Assembly (NCBI RefSeq): GCF_902726545.1
Contig: NZ_CACVAD010000021.1
Span: 21,271-85,270, forward strand
DNA from: Yersinia artesiana
GTDB taxonomy: Bacteria; Pseudomonadota; Gammaproteobacteria; Enterobacterales; Enterobacteriaceae
Reading direction: 5' to 3'
Length of the DNA: 64,000 nt
Shown here: in pieces, positions 44,806 through 56,927 of the stretch
How positions within the stretch are numbered: the stretch's first letter is position 1
How the letters are laid out: the number at the start of each line of letters is the position of its first letter
The notes under the pieces: generated by a model
Seen by the model: only the letters and a program-made list of their open reading frames with translations
Databases searched by the model: none
What the model was told of the DNA's origin: nothing
Program-made: the position numbers and the translations under genes

Positions 44806-44979
44806 TTACATGAGACAAAAAACAAGGAACCACCCCAGGATTGCCGTCATCATTGGTGGCGGTATAAATTTCCGATTTGGTTTACGCTGATAGTGACCAC
44901 AGTTAAAATGAAATATGCAGATTACTGCCATTGGCGTACGTTCATCATCAACTTGCTTAAAAATACACTTATCCCTCAT
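44806..44979 (-). CDS. Possible 57-residue small membrane protein
   Basis: Unrecognised small open frame that starts at ATG 44979 with a well-placed gaggt seven bases upstream. The N-terminal part is polar and has Cys5, Cys21 and Cys27 with HFNCGHYQRK (His/Cys-rich); residues 43-57 (MMTAILGWFLVFCLM) form a hydrophobic C-terminal tail that could anchor in the membrane. It ends ten bases from the convergent MBL-fold gene stop. Composition and the good ribosome-binding site argue for a real gene, but there is no homology evidence. Confidence 0.45.
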   Translation of the reverse strand: MRDKCIFKQVDDERTPMAVICIFHFNCGHYQRKPNRKFIPPPMMTAILGWFLVFCLM

Positions 44980-45314
44980 TAAACACCTCAGTAAAGTGTT
45001 TCCTATCTTTCCCTTCTCATTTTAGGATTAAGCCTAAATGAGCATAACAATATAAAAAATAGTGTTTTTTATTTTTTTCATGCTTAACTTTCATCACAAC
45101 CTGAAAGTAGGAAGAGCATTTACTATGATTATCGCTACTATCTACGATCTGGTATGAATAAATTACACATATACTTTATTAGGTGGGCACTCTGGGTAAA
45201 GTCATGCTCTACAAGTCAGGATGATTATCATTACTGGGAAGTCCAGAAATAGAACCTTCTTAATTTCTGACTAAGGTAAGTAAAAGACACATATACACTT
45301 TTAGGGGATCGCAT
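44980..45314. promoter_or_regulatory. AT-rich region upstream of the rpfR-like gene
   Basis: A 335-base stretch between the possible small gene and the PAS-GGDEF-EAL gene. It contains long A/T runs (around 45050-45080) and must hold promoters for both directions. No known operator was recognised. Confidence 0.4.
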
Positions 45315-47309
45315 ATGTTCCAAGACCAAGATACGTCGATCCTCAACACCTATTTCGGTACTCATCGCCCATTTTGGCGGCTTGCCTTTGATAGCCAGGC
45401 TTTAGAGTTGTCGGCAATTAAAGAGATAACAAATATCGCAATACCCCTTAATTCTGTACAAACAATGAAAATCCGGAGCTTAACCGGTATTACTGCCAGT
45501 TTAGATATTGAAATTGAAATTTATGGTCACCCCCTACATTTACATCTTGTTGGGCGCAAAATTAACGGTAAAGAGTGGGGAGGAACAGCCTCAGCCTATG
45601 CCGATACTGAATCTGTCGCTCGTGATTTGGTTATGGGCCTTTCTTTTGCAGAACAGGTTGTTTCTGAAGCCAACTCAGTGATTGTGATTCTCGATAAAGA
45701 TGGCTGCGTACAGCGATTTAACCACCTTAGCGAGGAATATACCGGTAAGAAAGAGCAGGATGTTATTGGCAAAAATGTTTACGACTTATTTATGACCGCC
45801 AAGGAAGGGGCCTCATCACGGAAGAATATTGAAGGTTTTTTTCAGCGCGGTGCATCTTATGAAGCGGAACGTTGGGTTAATACCGTCAAAGGAAAGCGTC
45901 TCTTCTTATTCCGCAATAAATTTGTTCACAGTGGTAGCGGAAAAAACGAACGCTATCTTATCTGCTCCGGCACTGACATTACCAAAGAACGACGCGCCCA
46001 AGAGCGCCTTAGGATTTTGGCTAATACCGATATGATTACCGGTTTGCCTAACCGTCATGCCATTCATGAACGTATTAATAGCGCAATCCAAACCCGCGGT
46101 GACAGCTCAGTGGGTATTATTTATCTCGATCTCGATAACTTCAAAAAAGTGAATGACCACTATGGTCATATGTTTGGTGATCGATTACTGAAAGATGTCT
46201 CGCTGGCAATTTTAAGTTGCTTGGGTGACAACGAAATGCTTGCTCGGTTAGGGGGCGATGAGTTTATTGTTCTGGTCGAAAACGCCACCTTGGATATGCT
46301 GGAAACAACGACACAGCAAATTCTCAACCGCATGAAATTGCCTTTCCGAGTTGGATTGATAGAGGTCTATACCGGCTGTTCGATTGGTATTGCACTATGC
46401 CCAGAGCATGGTGATACGCTGGAAAATATTATCCGCAGTGCGGATACAGCCATGTATACCGCGAAGGAGCATGGGAAACAAACCTATTCCATCTTCTCGC
46501 AACAAATGAATAAAAAAGTATCCGAGTATGTTTGGCTCGATACCAATTTACGCAAAGCTATAGAACAACATCAATTACAAATCTTTTATCAACCCAAAAT
46601 ATCCACCAAAACGGGAAAGGTGCTCGGTGTCGAAGCACTCGTCAGATGGCTATCGCCTGAACGAGGTTTAATTGCTCCTCAAGAGTTTATCTCATATGCG
46701 GAAGAGTCAGGGCTTATCAGGCCGTTGGGTAAATGGGTACTACAAACCTCCATGCAACAGGCAGTAGACTGGAAAAAGCGTGGGATTAACTTACGAATTG
46801 CAGTCAATGTTTCTGCCCGACAATTAATTGATGAAGCCATCGTCACCAGTTTTATTGAGTCTCTTGAAACTTGTGAGTTGGAATCTAGCCTGGTCGATGT
46901 TGAATTGACCGAAAGTTGCTTAATTGATAATGAAGACGCTGCTATCAATATAATGAAACAGCTACGCCACTTAGGTGCTCAAGTTCACTTAGATGATTTT
47001 GGTACTGGTTATTCTTCACTCTCTCAGTTAGCGCGTATCCCTATAGACGCTATTAAACTGGACCAAAGTTTTGTTCGTCATATTGACACTAATCCTATTT
47101 CACAATCTTTGGTAAGAGCCATTATTGTTGTTGCCGAGGCACTAAAAATGCAGGTTATTGCCGAAGGAGTAGAAACGAAAGAGGAAGAGGAATTCCTGGA
47201 TTCTATTGGCGTTGATGAGAAACAGGGATTCCTTTACGCCAAACCAATGCCCGCAGATAAACTGGAGCATTGGCTGGTAACACAACACCCTCACCTTTTA
47301 CTGGATTAG
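45315..47309 (+). CDS. rpfR: PAS-GGDEF-EAL protein, RpfR-like DSF receptor/c-di-GMP enzyme (PdeR/Gmr family)
   Basis: 664-residue cytoplasmic protein. Residues 1-100 form an N-terminal domain starting FGTHRPFWRLAFDSQALELSAI, as in RpfR proteins where it contacts RpfF; PAS domain about 115-235 (SVIVILDKDGCVQRFNHLSEEYTG); GGDEF domain with intact GGDEF at 313-317; EAL domain with EAL at 440-442 and DDFGTGYSS from 560. In Burkholderia and Cronobacter, RpfR binds the fatty-acid signal BDSF through PAS and raises phosphodiesterase activity. The neighbouring convergent rpfF-like gene supports this role over the plain PdeR of E. coli, which lacks such a partner. Confidence 0.8.
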   Translation: MFQDQDTSILNTYFGTHRPFWRLAFDSQALELSAIKEITNIAIPLNSVQTMKIRSLTGITASLDIEIEIYGHPLHLHLVGRKINGKEWGGTASAYADTESVARDLVMGLSFAEQVVSEANSVIVILDKDGCVQRFNHLSEEYTGKKEQDVIGKNVYDLFMTAKEGASSRKNIEGFFQRGASYEAERWVNTVKGKRLFLFRNKFVHSGSGKNERYLICSGTDITKERRAQERLRILANTDMITGLPNRHAIHERINSAIQTRGDSSVGIIYLDLDNFKKVNDHYGHMFGDRLLKDVSLAILSCLGDNEMLARLGGDEFIVLVENATLDMLETTTQQILNRMKLPFRVGLIEVYTGCSIGIALCPEHGDTLENIIRSADTAMYTAKEHGKQTYSIFSQQMNKKVSEYVWLDTNLRKAIEQHQLQIFYQPKISTKTGKVLGVEALVRWLSPERGLIAPQEFISYAEESGLIRPLGKWVLQTSMQQAVDWKKRGINLRIAVNVSARQLIDEAIVTSFIESLETCELESSLVDVELTESCLIDNEDAAINIMKQLRHLGAQVHLDDFGTGYSSLSQLARIPIDAIKLDQSFVRHIDTNPISQSLVRAIIVVAEALKMQVIAEGVETKEEEEFLDSIGVDEKQGFLYAKPMPADKLEHWLVTQHPHLLLD

Positions 47310-47335
47310 ATGTAAAAACTAATTAGATATAAAAA

Positions 47336-48202
47336 CTATATCGCTTTTGGCATTCCCGAAGTATGCCTGTCTTGCAGCATAACCAGCCTTTCAATATAGG
47401 CGATATCTTTCGGATCAATAGAAAATGCAGAATCCACCCAGTCTTCTGTAATATCCATTAATTCAGAACGTGTTAATTGTAAAACACGCTGCCGGACTCG
47501 AACCATCGCCCTCATACCATTTAGCTTAGGCCTTATAGTGTCTATAAATGTTCGCGTCGCGACATAAGCATCCCCTGGCTGAAATAACTTATCAACTAAC
47601 CCACGACTCTCATACCACTCAGCCGCGTGAGACTCCCCGGTCCAAATCAGTTGTTCTGCCACCCTCATACCCGCCTTTCTGGCGACCAGTGAATATCCTC
47701 CCATGCCAGGAAATAAATTAAATGCAATCTCCGGAAAACCCATTCTGGCCGTCGTTTGTGCTAATACAAAATGATGAGCTAATGCCGCCTCAAATCCTCC
47801 ACCTAATGCGCTGCCTTCAATCATCGCAATAGAGATAGCACCAGTATCAAATCCGCGAGAGGCGGCGTGAACACAATCGACACAAGCACGAGCATATGCC
47901 ATTAGCGCTTCTCGCTTACGATTTCTAATCATTTGGGCGAAAAAATTTAAATCCCCACCCACATTAAACATATTGGGTACAACTGAACCTGTTACCCAAA
48001 AATCTATCGGTAATTTTGACTCCTTAGCTGCCTGGGCCAACGTCATAATATTTTCAATTAACTCCAGGTTAAAACAAGGCCGTGGATGAGCACGCAGTAA
48101 CATCCATAAAGTATTACGGCCCTCTTCGTAATAAGCAGATATTTGAGATAAATGGCCGGCTTCGGTAAATGAACGGCAGCTAGGAAGATTAATCATATTC
48201 AT
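47336..48202 (-). CDS. rpfF: RpfF-like crotonase, probable DSF-family signal synthase
   Basis: Crotonase-fold protein. ATG at 48202 gives 288 residues, the size of known RpfF proteins; a GTG at 48229 would add nine. Two Glu residues 20 positions apart (Glu138 in ALGGGFEAAL, Glu158 in GFPEIAFNLFPGMGGYS) correspond to the catalytic Glu pair of Xanthomonas RpfF (Glu141/Glu161), which both cleaves acyl-ACP and dehydrates to the cis-2 fatty acid. The C-terminal region (GLVDKLF, ITEDWVDSAF) also fits. Convergent with the rpfR-like gene across 26 bases. Confidence 0.82.
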   Translation of the reverse strand: MNMINLPSCRSFTEAGHLSQISAYYEEGRNTLWMLLRAHPRPCFNLELIENIMTLAQAAKESKLPIDFWVTGSVVPNMFNVGGDLNFFAQMIRNRKREALMAYARACVDCVHAASRGFDTGAISIAMIEGSALGGGFEAALAHHFVLAQTTARMGFPEIAFNLFPGMGGYSLVARKAGMRVAEQLIWTGESHAAEWYESRGLVDKLFQPGDAYVATRTFIDTIRPKLNGMRAMVRVRQRVLQLTRSELMDITEDWVDSAFSIDPKDIAYIERLVMLQDRHTSGMPKAI

Positions 48203-48488
48203 ATTCCATCCAATGAGTAAGTTAAACACAAGTAGCCCTATCGCCTAATCCTCCTTGAGGAAACGCTAAACTCGCCTTAATGACGGCAATTTAAGCTGGC
48301 AGATAAATAGTGATTCACCCAACGGATAAACGATGAATAAAACAGTGAAAATTTAAACAACTGGCATTTTTAGGACATGATTAAAGAATCGGTAGAATAT
48401 ATATTCTTCAAAGAATTAAAATTTAGATGAAAAAAACCTGCTGATATGGATAAAATGCTGACTGAATTTTATCCCTGACGGATTTCTT

Positions 48489-49673
48489 ATGTTGCAGATT
48501 CTGCATTTTCTTTTGGCATTGATTGCGATAGCAGTTTTGGCTTTACTGGCTAGCCATGATCGGAAAAACATCAAACTTCGTTATATTTTTCAGCTACTGA
48601 TTATAGAGATTGCTCTGGCTTATTTCTTTTTACACTCGGAAAGTGGGTTAGGTGCAATAAGGTATTTTGCTGGATTATTCGAATCTTTGATGAAATTTGC
48701 TTCAATAGGCACCAGTTTTGTTTTTGGTGGGATGAATGAGCAAGGCCTGGCATTTATATTCCTCAACGTTCTTTGCCCAATTATTTTCGTATCAGCATTG
48801 ATTGGTATTTTGCAGCATTTCCGTATATTGCCCCTCATCATACGGGTAATAGGCACTCTGCTGTCCAAAGTAAATGGCATGGGTAAACTAGAGTCATTCA
48901 ATGCTGTGAGTACGTTGATTCTGGGGCAATCAGAGAATTTCATTGCCTATAAAGGCATTATCGCCGATATATCGCCACGCAGAATGTACACCATGGCAGC
49001 CACAGCGATGTCGACGGTCTCTATGTCAATAGTTAGTGCTTATATGACCATGCTAGAACCAAAATTTGTTGTAACAGCACTCATACTGAATATGTTTAGC
49101 ACTTTTATTATACTTTCAATTATTAATCCTTACCCCGTAACAGAAGAATCTGAGTTAAAGCTAAATAACCTACATGAAGAGCAAAGTTTTTTTGAAATGC
49201 TTGGAGAATATATTCTGGCAGGATTTAAAATTGCGATGATAATCGCCGCAATGTTAATCGGGTTTATTGCCATCATTTCAGCGATTAATGCTTTATTTAG
49301 CACCTTATTCCATATCAGTTTCCAAGGAGTGCTGGGATATCTATTTTATCCACTAGCACTATTAATTGGCATACCAGCTCAAGATGCTTTGAATGCAGGA
49401 AGTATTATGGCGACCAAACTGGTGGCAAATGAGTTCGTTGCCATGATTGAACTGAAAAAAATGGCTGCCGAAATGTCTCCACGAGGTTTGGGTATTCTTT
49501 CTGTATTTTTAGTCTCTTTTGCTAACTTTGCTTCTATTGGGATTGTCGCTGGAGCTATTAAAGGTCTGAATGAACAGCAGGGTAACGTGGTTTCGCGATT
49601 TGGATTAAAGCTAGTGTACGGTTCAACTTTAGTCAGCTTGCTTTCTGCGGCCATTGCCGGGCTTGTCTTGTAA
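48489..49673 (+). CDS. NupC-type nucleoside:H+ symporter
   Basis: Concentrative nucleoside transporter of 394 residues, strongly similar to E. coli NupC (400). Signature segments [24 protein letters not shown] and [22 protein letters not shown] in the middle, [17 protein letters not shown] and [23 protein letters not shown] at the end. Multiple hydrophobic helices. Yersiniae carry several paralogues, so I do not assign the nupC symbol. It lies in the accessory block and not at the usual nupC place. Confidence 0.9.
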   Translation: MLQILHFLLALIAIAVLALLASHDRKNIKLRYIFQLLIIEIALAYFFLHSESGLGAIRYFAGLFESLMKFASIGTSFVFGGMNEQGLAFIFLNVLCPIIFVSALIGILQHFRILPLIIRVIGTLLSKVNGMGKLESFNAVSTLILGQSENFIAYKGIIADISPRRMYTMAATAMSTVSMSIVSAYMTMLEPKFVVTALILNMFSTFIILSIINPYPVTEESELKLNNLHEEQSFFEMLGEYILAGFKIAMIIAAMLIGFIAIISAINALFSTLFHISFQGVLGYLFYPLALLIGIPAQDALNAGSIMATKLVANEFVAMIELKKMAAEMSPRGLGILSVFLVSFANFASIGIVAGAIKGLNEQQGNVVSRFGLKLVYGSTLVSLLSAAIAGLVL

Positions 49674-49710
49674 AGGCTCATTCTGACCGAATAAAATCAA
49701 TAATATCAGC

Positions 49711-49743
49711 GGCCTTTTACCTCTAATAAGGAGATAAAAGGCC
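49711..49743. terminator. Hairpin between the NupC-type gene and the DUF3574 gene
   Basis: A 13-base stem with one mismatch (49711-49723 with 49731-49743) in a convergent spacer. A T-rich segment is inside the stem arms; it can act for both strands. Confidence 0.6.
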
Positions 49744-49768
49744 AGACGATCTAGTCTAATACTCGCCG

Positions 49769-50233
49769 CTAGAAATCAACACAAACAGTAGCATCAACCC
49801 GCATAACTGATTCTTGTGCAAATTGCTGTTTATAGCGGGTGCGTACAGCTTCAATAGCAGTTTCTTTGTCAGAGTTATGGATAAGTACCAATGCCTTACT
49901 GTTTTCTTTAGCTACAGTGCCATCATTGCCTAACCATTGCCCTTTAGCATCAATCACTGTCAGGCCATCTTTAAAGCGGCTGGTCACATCATTATCAACA
50001 AAAAACTGCCATTCAGTGGCTGAAATAACCGGGCCATGAGGTCGGTTCAAACCAAAATAGAGCGTCGTTTGTGTCATCGGCTCACCTTTAATACAGGTGG
50101 GAGGGGAAACTTTAATCGTTGCTGTGTTTGCCTGACCCGTTCTATCAATGCAACCACTGAGTAATATTCCAACCGCTGCGATGCCAGCCAAGAGCACCGC
50201 ACGATATTGGAACGAATGAACACACTGCCCCAT
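49769..50233 (-). CDS. DUF3574 family lipoprotein
   Basis: 154 residues from ATG 50233, chosen because it gives a lipoprotein signal: MGQCVHSFQYRAVLLAGIAA followed by lipobox LLSGC. The mature part has TTLYFGLNRPHGPVISATEW, FKDGLTVIDAKGQW and the E-N-S-K-A-L-V segment of the DUF3574 family, function unknown. Predicted to be attached to the outer membrane or inner membrane face of the periplasm. An upstream extension of the frame to 50338 is unlikely. It is convergent with the NupC-type gene. Confidence 0.75.
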   Translation of the reverse strand: MGQCVHSFQYRAVLLAGIAAVGILLSGCIDRTGQANTATIKVSPPTCIKGEPMTQTTLYFGLNRPHGPVISATEWQFFVDNDVTSRFKDGLTVIDAKGQWLGNDGTVAKENSKALVLIHNSDKETAIEAVRTRYKQQFAQESVMRVDATVCVDF

Positions 50234-50540
50234 GAAGAATTCCACTGAAATAAAAGATAAAATAGAGATAAAAGCTACCATTGGATGAGCCACTCTGCAA
50301 TCAGGAGGAATTATCATCAAATAACTTGCGAACCCCATTTCAACAATTGATTTTTATTCTAGATTTATTAATGATAAATAATTCCACCATTGTTTTTTTA
50401 TTAAAACATTTCAATCATATAGTTAATATTTTGATTAGATTAAATAATCCGAAATCCATAGTTTAGAAAATCTCAGGCGCGATAATTTTGCATAGTGGCT
50501 ACGCTGCCGCTTTTGTTGCCCTTAAGAAATTACATTCAAT
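50234..50540. other. AT-rich spacer between the DUF3574 gene and yicG
   Basis: A 307-base divergent stretch, AT-rich, marking the end of the accessory block. A 61-codon open frame at 50281-50466 has no recognisable features and no good ribosome-binding site. Nothing else was recognised. Confidence 0.4.
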
Positions 50541-51158
50541 ATGCTACTCAGTGTTCTTTATATTATCGGTATCACCGCTGAAGCCATGACCGGTGCACTG
50601 GCTGCTGGCCGCCGTCAGATGGATATGTTTGGCGTTATCATTATTGCATCAGCTACTGCTATTGGTGGTGGTTCAGTCAGAGATATGCTGCTGGGTCACT
50701 ATCCGCTGGGATGGGTTAAGCATCCTGAATATATTGTGATTGTTGCTGTTGCCGCTATCATCACAACGTGGATGGCGCCATTAATGAAACACTTGCGTCA
50801 TCTATTTTTAGTTCTTGATGCTATAGGGCTTATCGTTTTTTCTATTATTGGCGCACAAATTGCCCTCGATATGGGGCACAGCACGATCATTGCAGCCATA
50901 GCGGCTGTAATTACCGGTGTCTTTGGTGGTGTCCTGCGCGATATGTTCTGTAACTGTATCCCTCTGGTATTTCAGAAAGAAATTTATGCCGGTATCTCAT
51001 TTGCTGCTGCCTGGATCTATATCGCCCTACAATACACGCCACTATCTCATAACTGGGTTGTTATTATTACGTTGGTCACTGGCTTGAGTGCTCGATTGCT
51101 GGCGCTGAGATTTCGGCTTGGCTTACCGGTATTCAAGTATGATCATTCTGAACATTAA
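50541..51158 (+). CDS. yicG: TRIC/UPF0126 family membrane channel YicG
   Basis: 205-residue inner-membrane protein, same length as E. coli YicG. Two repeats of three helices, each with a glycine motif: [15 protein letters not shown] and [16 protein letters not shown], typical of trimeric intracellular cation channel relatives. Physiological role unknown. Convergent with ligB. Confidence 0.93.
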   Translation: MLLSVLYIIGITAEAMTGALAAGRRQMDMFGVIIIASATAIGGGSVRDMLLGHYPLGWVKHPEYIVIVAVAAIITTWMAPLMKHLRHLFLVLDAIGLIVFSIIGAQIALDMGHSTIIAAIAAVITGVFGGVLRDMFCNCIPLVFQKEIYAGISFAAAWIYIALQYTPLSHNWVVIITLVTGLSARLLALRFRLGLPVFKYDHSEH

Positions 51159-51163
51159 CCCAA

Positions 51164-53128
<1,965 letters not shown>

Positions 53129-53145
53129 TCAACCTAATCAACTGA

Positions 53146-53778
<633 letters not shown>

Positions 53779-53832
53779 ACAGAGTTTCAGTATCATGCCC
53801 AGTCATTTCGTCACCTGTGGAGTAGCAGAATT

Positions 53833-54108
53833 ATGGCACGCGTAACTGTTCAAGACGCTGTAGAGAAAATTGGTAACCGTTTTGACCTGGTGTTGGTCGC
53901 TGCTCGTCGGGCACGTCAAATCCAGTCCGGCGGTAAAGACGCACTGGTTCCAGAAGAAAACGATAAAGTTACTGTGATTGCGTTGCGTGAAATCGAAGAA
54001 GGCCTGATTACTAATCAGATTCTTGATGTGCGTGAACGCCAAGAACAGCAAGAGCAGGAAGCCGCAGAGATCCAAGCGGTAACCGCTATTGCTGAAGGTC
54101 GTCGTTAA
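53833..54108 (+). CDS. rpoZ: RNA polymerase omega subunit
   Basis: 91 residues, as in E. coli. Typical [20 protein letters not shown] and [14 protein letters not shown]. Assists beta-prime folding and takes part in a ppGpp site of RNA polymerase; fitting its place before spoT. Confidence 0.98.
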
Positions 54109-54126
54109 TTAGACAGCGAGTCTGCT

Positions 54127-56229
54127 TTGTACCTGTTTGAAAGCCTGAATCTGCTGATTCAACGTTACCTGCCAGAGGAGCAGATTAAGCGCCTCAAACA
54201 GGCATATCTTGTCGCGCGTGATGCTCACGAGGGTCAGACACGCTCCAGTGGTGAGCCTTATATTACTCACCCGGTTGCTGTGGCCTGTATTCTCGCGGAG
54301 ATGCGGCTCGATTACGAAACCTTAATGGCGGCGCTGTTACATGACGTCATTGAAGATACTCCTGCCACATATCAAGATATGGAGCAGTTGTTTGGGAAAA
54401 GCGTAGCCGAGCTGGTCGAGGGTGTCTCTAAACTCGATAAACTGAACTTCCGCGACAAGAAAGAAGCCCAGGCGGAAAACTTCCGCAAAATGATCATGGC
54501 GATGGTGCAGGATATCCGCGTCATTTTGATCAAACTGGCTGACCGCACCCATAATATGCGAACGCTAGGCTCCCTACGCCCGGATAAGCGTCGCCGTATT
54601 GCCCGCGAAACCCTGGAAATATATAGCCCGCTTGCTCACCGGTTGGGTATTCATCATTTAAAAACCGAGCTGGAAGAGCTGGGTTTTGAAGCGCTCTACC
54701 CCAATCGCTACCGCGTGATTAAAGAAGTGGTGAAAGCCGCTCGTGGTAACCGCAAAGAGATGATTCAAAAAATTCTGGCGGAGATTGAAGGGCGTCTGAC
54801 AGAGGCGGGGATACCTTGCCGCGTCAGTGGTCGAGAAAAGCATCTCTATTCTATCTATTGCAAGATGAACCTGAAGGAGCAGCGTTTTCACTCCATCATG
54901 GATATCTATGCTTTTCGGGTTATCGTTAAAGAAGTCGATACATGTTATCGGGTGTTGGGGCAGGCTCACAGCCTGTATAAACCACGTCCTGGTCGCGTAA
55001 AAGACTATATTGCCATCCCTAAAGCTAACGGCTATCAATCATTGCATACCTCATTAATCGGCCCTCATGGGGTTCCGGTAGAAGTGCAAATCCGTACTGA
55101 AGATATGGATCAGATGGCTGAAATGGGGGTTGCTGCACACTGGGCTTATAAAGAGCAAGGTGAGTCCGGCACCACCGCACAGATCCGCGCTCAGCGCTGG
55201 ATGCAAAGCTTACTAGAGTTACAGCAAAGCGCGGGCAGCTCATTTGAATTTATTGAAAGTGTAAAATCTGATTTGTTCCCCGATGAGATTTACGTTTTCA
55301 CTCCGGAAGGGCGCATTGTTGAACTCCCTGCCGGTGCAACACCTGTCGATTTTGCTTATGCCGTGCATACCGATATCGGTCATGCCTGTGTCGGTGCGCG
55401 CGTTGACCGCCAGCCCTATCCGCTTTCTCAGTCTCTGAGCAGTGGTCAGACTGTTGAGATAATTACCGCTCCAGGTGCAAGACCGAATGCCGCCTGGCTA
55501 AATTTTGTTGTCAGCTCTAAAGCTCGCGCCAAAATTCGTCAATTGCTGAAAAACCTGAAACGTGATGAGTCGGTAAGCCTTGGCCGCCGATTACTGAATC
55601 ACGCCTTAGGGAATGGTCGAAAACTGTCTGATATTCCAGAAGAAAATATCAAACATGAACTGGATCGCATGAAGCTGGCTACACTGGATGATTTGTTGGC
55701 GGAAATTGGCTTGGGCAATGCAATGAGTGTGGTGGTGGCTAAAAACCTGCTGGGTGACCCATCCACACTGGCAACATCTGGTACCCGTAATCTGGCAATT
55801 AAAGGTGCCGATGGTGTCCTGATTACCTTTGCCAAATGCTGTCGTCCGATTCCCGGTGACCCCATTATCGCCCATATCAGTCCGGGTAAAGGCTTGGTTA
55901 TCCATCATGAATCCTGCCGTAATATCCGTGGCTACCAGAAAGAGCCAGAGAAGTTTATGGCGGTTGAATGGGATCAAGAGACTGAGCAAGAGTTTATTGC
56001 TGAAATAAAAGTCGATATGTTCAACCAGCAAGGTGCCCTGGCAAATCTGACCGCAGCGATTAATGCGGCGGAATCTAATATTCAAAGCCTGAATACTGAA
56101 GAGAAAGATGGCCGGGTATATAGCGCCTTTATTCGCCTGACTACTCGTGACCGAGTCCATCTGGCTAACATTATGCGTAAAATTCGTATCATGCCAGATG
56201 TGGTCAAAGTCAGCCGTAACCGTAATTAA
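54127..56229 (+). CDS. spoT: Bifunctional (p)ppGpp synthetase/hydrolase SpoT
   Basis: 700 residues (E. coli 702), beginning at a TTG codon as in E. coli. HD hydrolase domain with ITHPVAVACILAEM and LLHDVIEDT; synthetase domain with FHSIMDIYAFRVIV, KPRPGRVKDYIAIPKANGYQSLHT; TGS domain with FTPEGRIVELPAGATPVDFAYAVHT; C-terminal zinc-finger-like CCRPIPGDPI and ACT domain. Begins 18 bases after rpoZ and is followed by trmH and recG. Confidence 0.98.
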   Translation: MYLFESLNLLIQRYLPEEQIKRLKQAYLVARDAHEGQTRSSGEPYITHPVAVACILAEMRLDYETLMAALLHDVIEDTPATYQDMEQLFGKSVAELVEGVSKLDKLNFRDKKEAQAENFRKMIMAMVQDIRVILIKLADRTHNMRTLGSLRPDKRRRIARETLEIYSPLAHRLGIHHLKTELEELGFEALYPNRYRVIKEVVKAARGNRKEMIQKILAEIEGRLTEAGIPCRVSGREKHLYSIYCKMNLKEQRFHSIMDIYAFRVIVKEVDTCYRVLGQAHSLYKPRPGRVKDYIAIPKANGYQSLHTSLIGPHGVPVEVQIRTEDMDQMAEMGVAAHWAYKEQGESGTTAQIRAQRWMQSLLELQQSAGSSFEFIESVKSDLFPDEIYVFTPEGRIVELPAGATPVDFAYAVHTDIGHACVGARVDRQPYPLSQSLSSGQTVEIITAPGARPNAAWLNFVVSSKARAKIRQLLKNLKRDESVSLGRRLLNHALGNGRKLSDIPEENIKHELDRMKLATLDDLLAEIGLGNAMSVVVAKNLLGDPSTLATSGTRNLAIKGADGVLITFAKCCRPIPGDPIIAHISPGKGLVIHHESCRNIRGYQKEPEKFMAVEWDQETEQEFIAEIKVDMFNQQGALANLTAAINAAESNIQSLNTEEKDGRVYSAFIRLTTRDRVHLANIMRKIRIMPDVVKVSRNRN

Positions 56230-56234
56230 CGCCT

Positions 56235-56927
56235 ATGAATCCTCAACGCTATGCGCGGATTTGTGAAATGCTTGCAACCAGGCAGCCGGACTTAACGGTT
56301 TGCCTGGAAGAAGTACATAAACCTCATAATGTATCCGCAATTATTCGTACTGCTGATGCCGTCGGTATTCATCAGATCCATGCGATTTGGCCTACCCCTG
56401 CAATGTACACTCGGCTTTCTGCGGCTGCCGGTAGCAACAGTTGGGTTCAGGTAAAGACACACTCTCATATTACTGATGCCATTACTCATCTGAAGTCGCA
56501 GGGCATGCAAATACTTGCGACTCATCTGTCTGATAAAGCAGTAGATTTCCGTGAAATTGATTATACCCGCCCAACCTGTATTTTAATGGGGCAGGAAAAA
56601 ACCGGTATATCTAAAGAAGCCTTGGCAATGGCAGATAAAGACATCATTATTCCGATGATCGGGATGGTGCAATCGCTCAATGTATCAGTCGCTTCGGCAC
56701 TAATTTTATATGAAGCGCAGCGCCAACGACAGAATGCCGGTATGTATCAGCGAACTCAGAGTGTTTTGTCAGAAGCTGAGCAACAGCGGCTATTATTTGA
56801 AGGTGGCTACCCAGTGCTGGCGCAAGTGGCTAAACGTAAAGGGCTTCCTCAGCCTTATATTGATGAACAGGGTCAGGTTATTGCCGATGCGCAATGGTGG
56901 TCTGCCATGCAATCCACGGAGTCTTAA
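56235..56927 (+). CDS. trmH: tRNA (guanosine-18-2'-O)-methyltransferase
   Basis: SPOUT methyltransferase forming Gm18 in tRNA. 230 residues (E. coli 229). Motif 1 NVSAIIRTADAVGIH, motif 2 LMGQEKTGIS, motif 3 IPMIGMVQSLNVSVASALILYE. Sits between spoT and recG; recG starts at the base after the stop, so they are cotranscribed. Confidence 0.97.
   Translation: MNPQRYARICEMLATRQPDLTVCLEEVHKPHNVSAIIRTADAVGIHQIHAIWPTPAMYTRLSAAAGSNSWVQVKTHSHITDAITHLKSQGMQILATHLSDKAVDFREIDYTRPTCILMGQEKTGISKEALAMADKDIIIPMIGMVQSLNVSVASALILYEAQRQRQNAGMYQRTQSVLSEAEQQRLLFEGGYPVLAQVAKRKGLPQPYIDEQGQVIADAQWWSAMQSTES

Noticed and set aside
50281..50466. 61-codon plus-strand frame before yicG
   Set aside because: AT-rich low-complexity translation (Ile/Asn/Leu), no ribosome-binding site.
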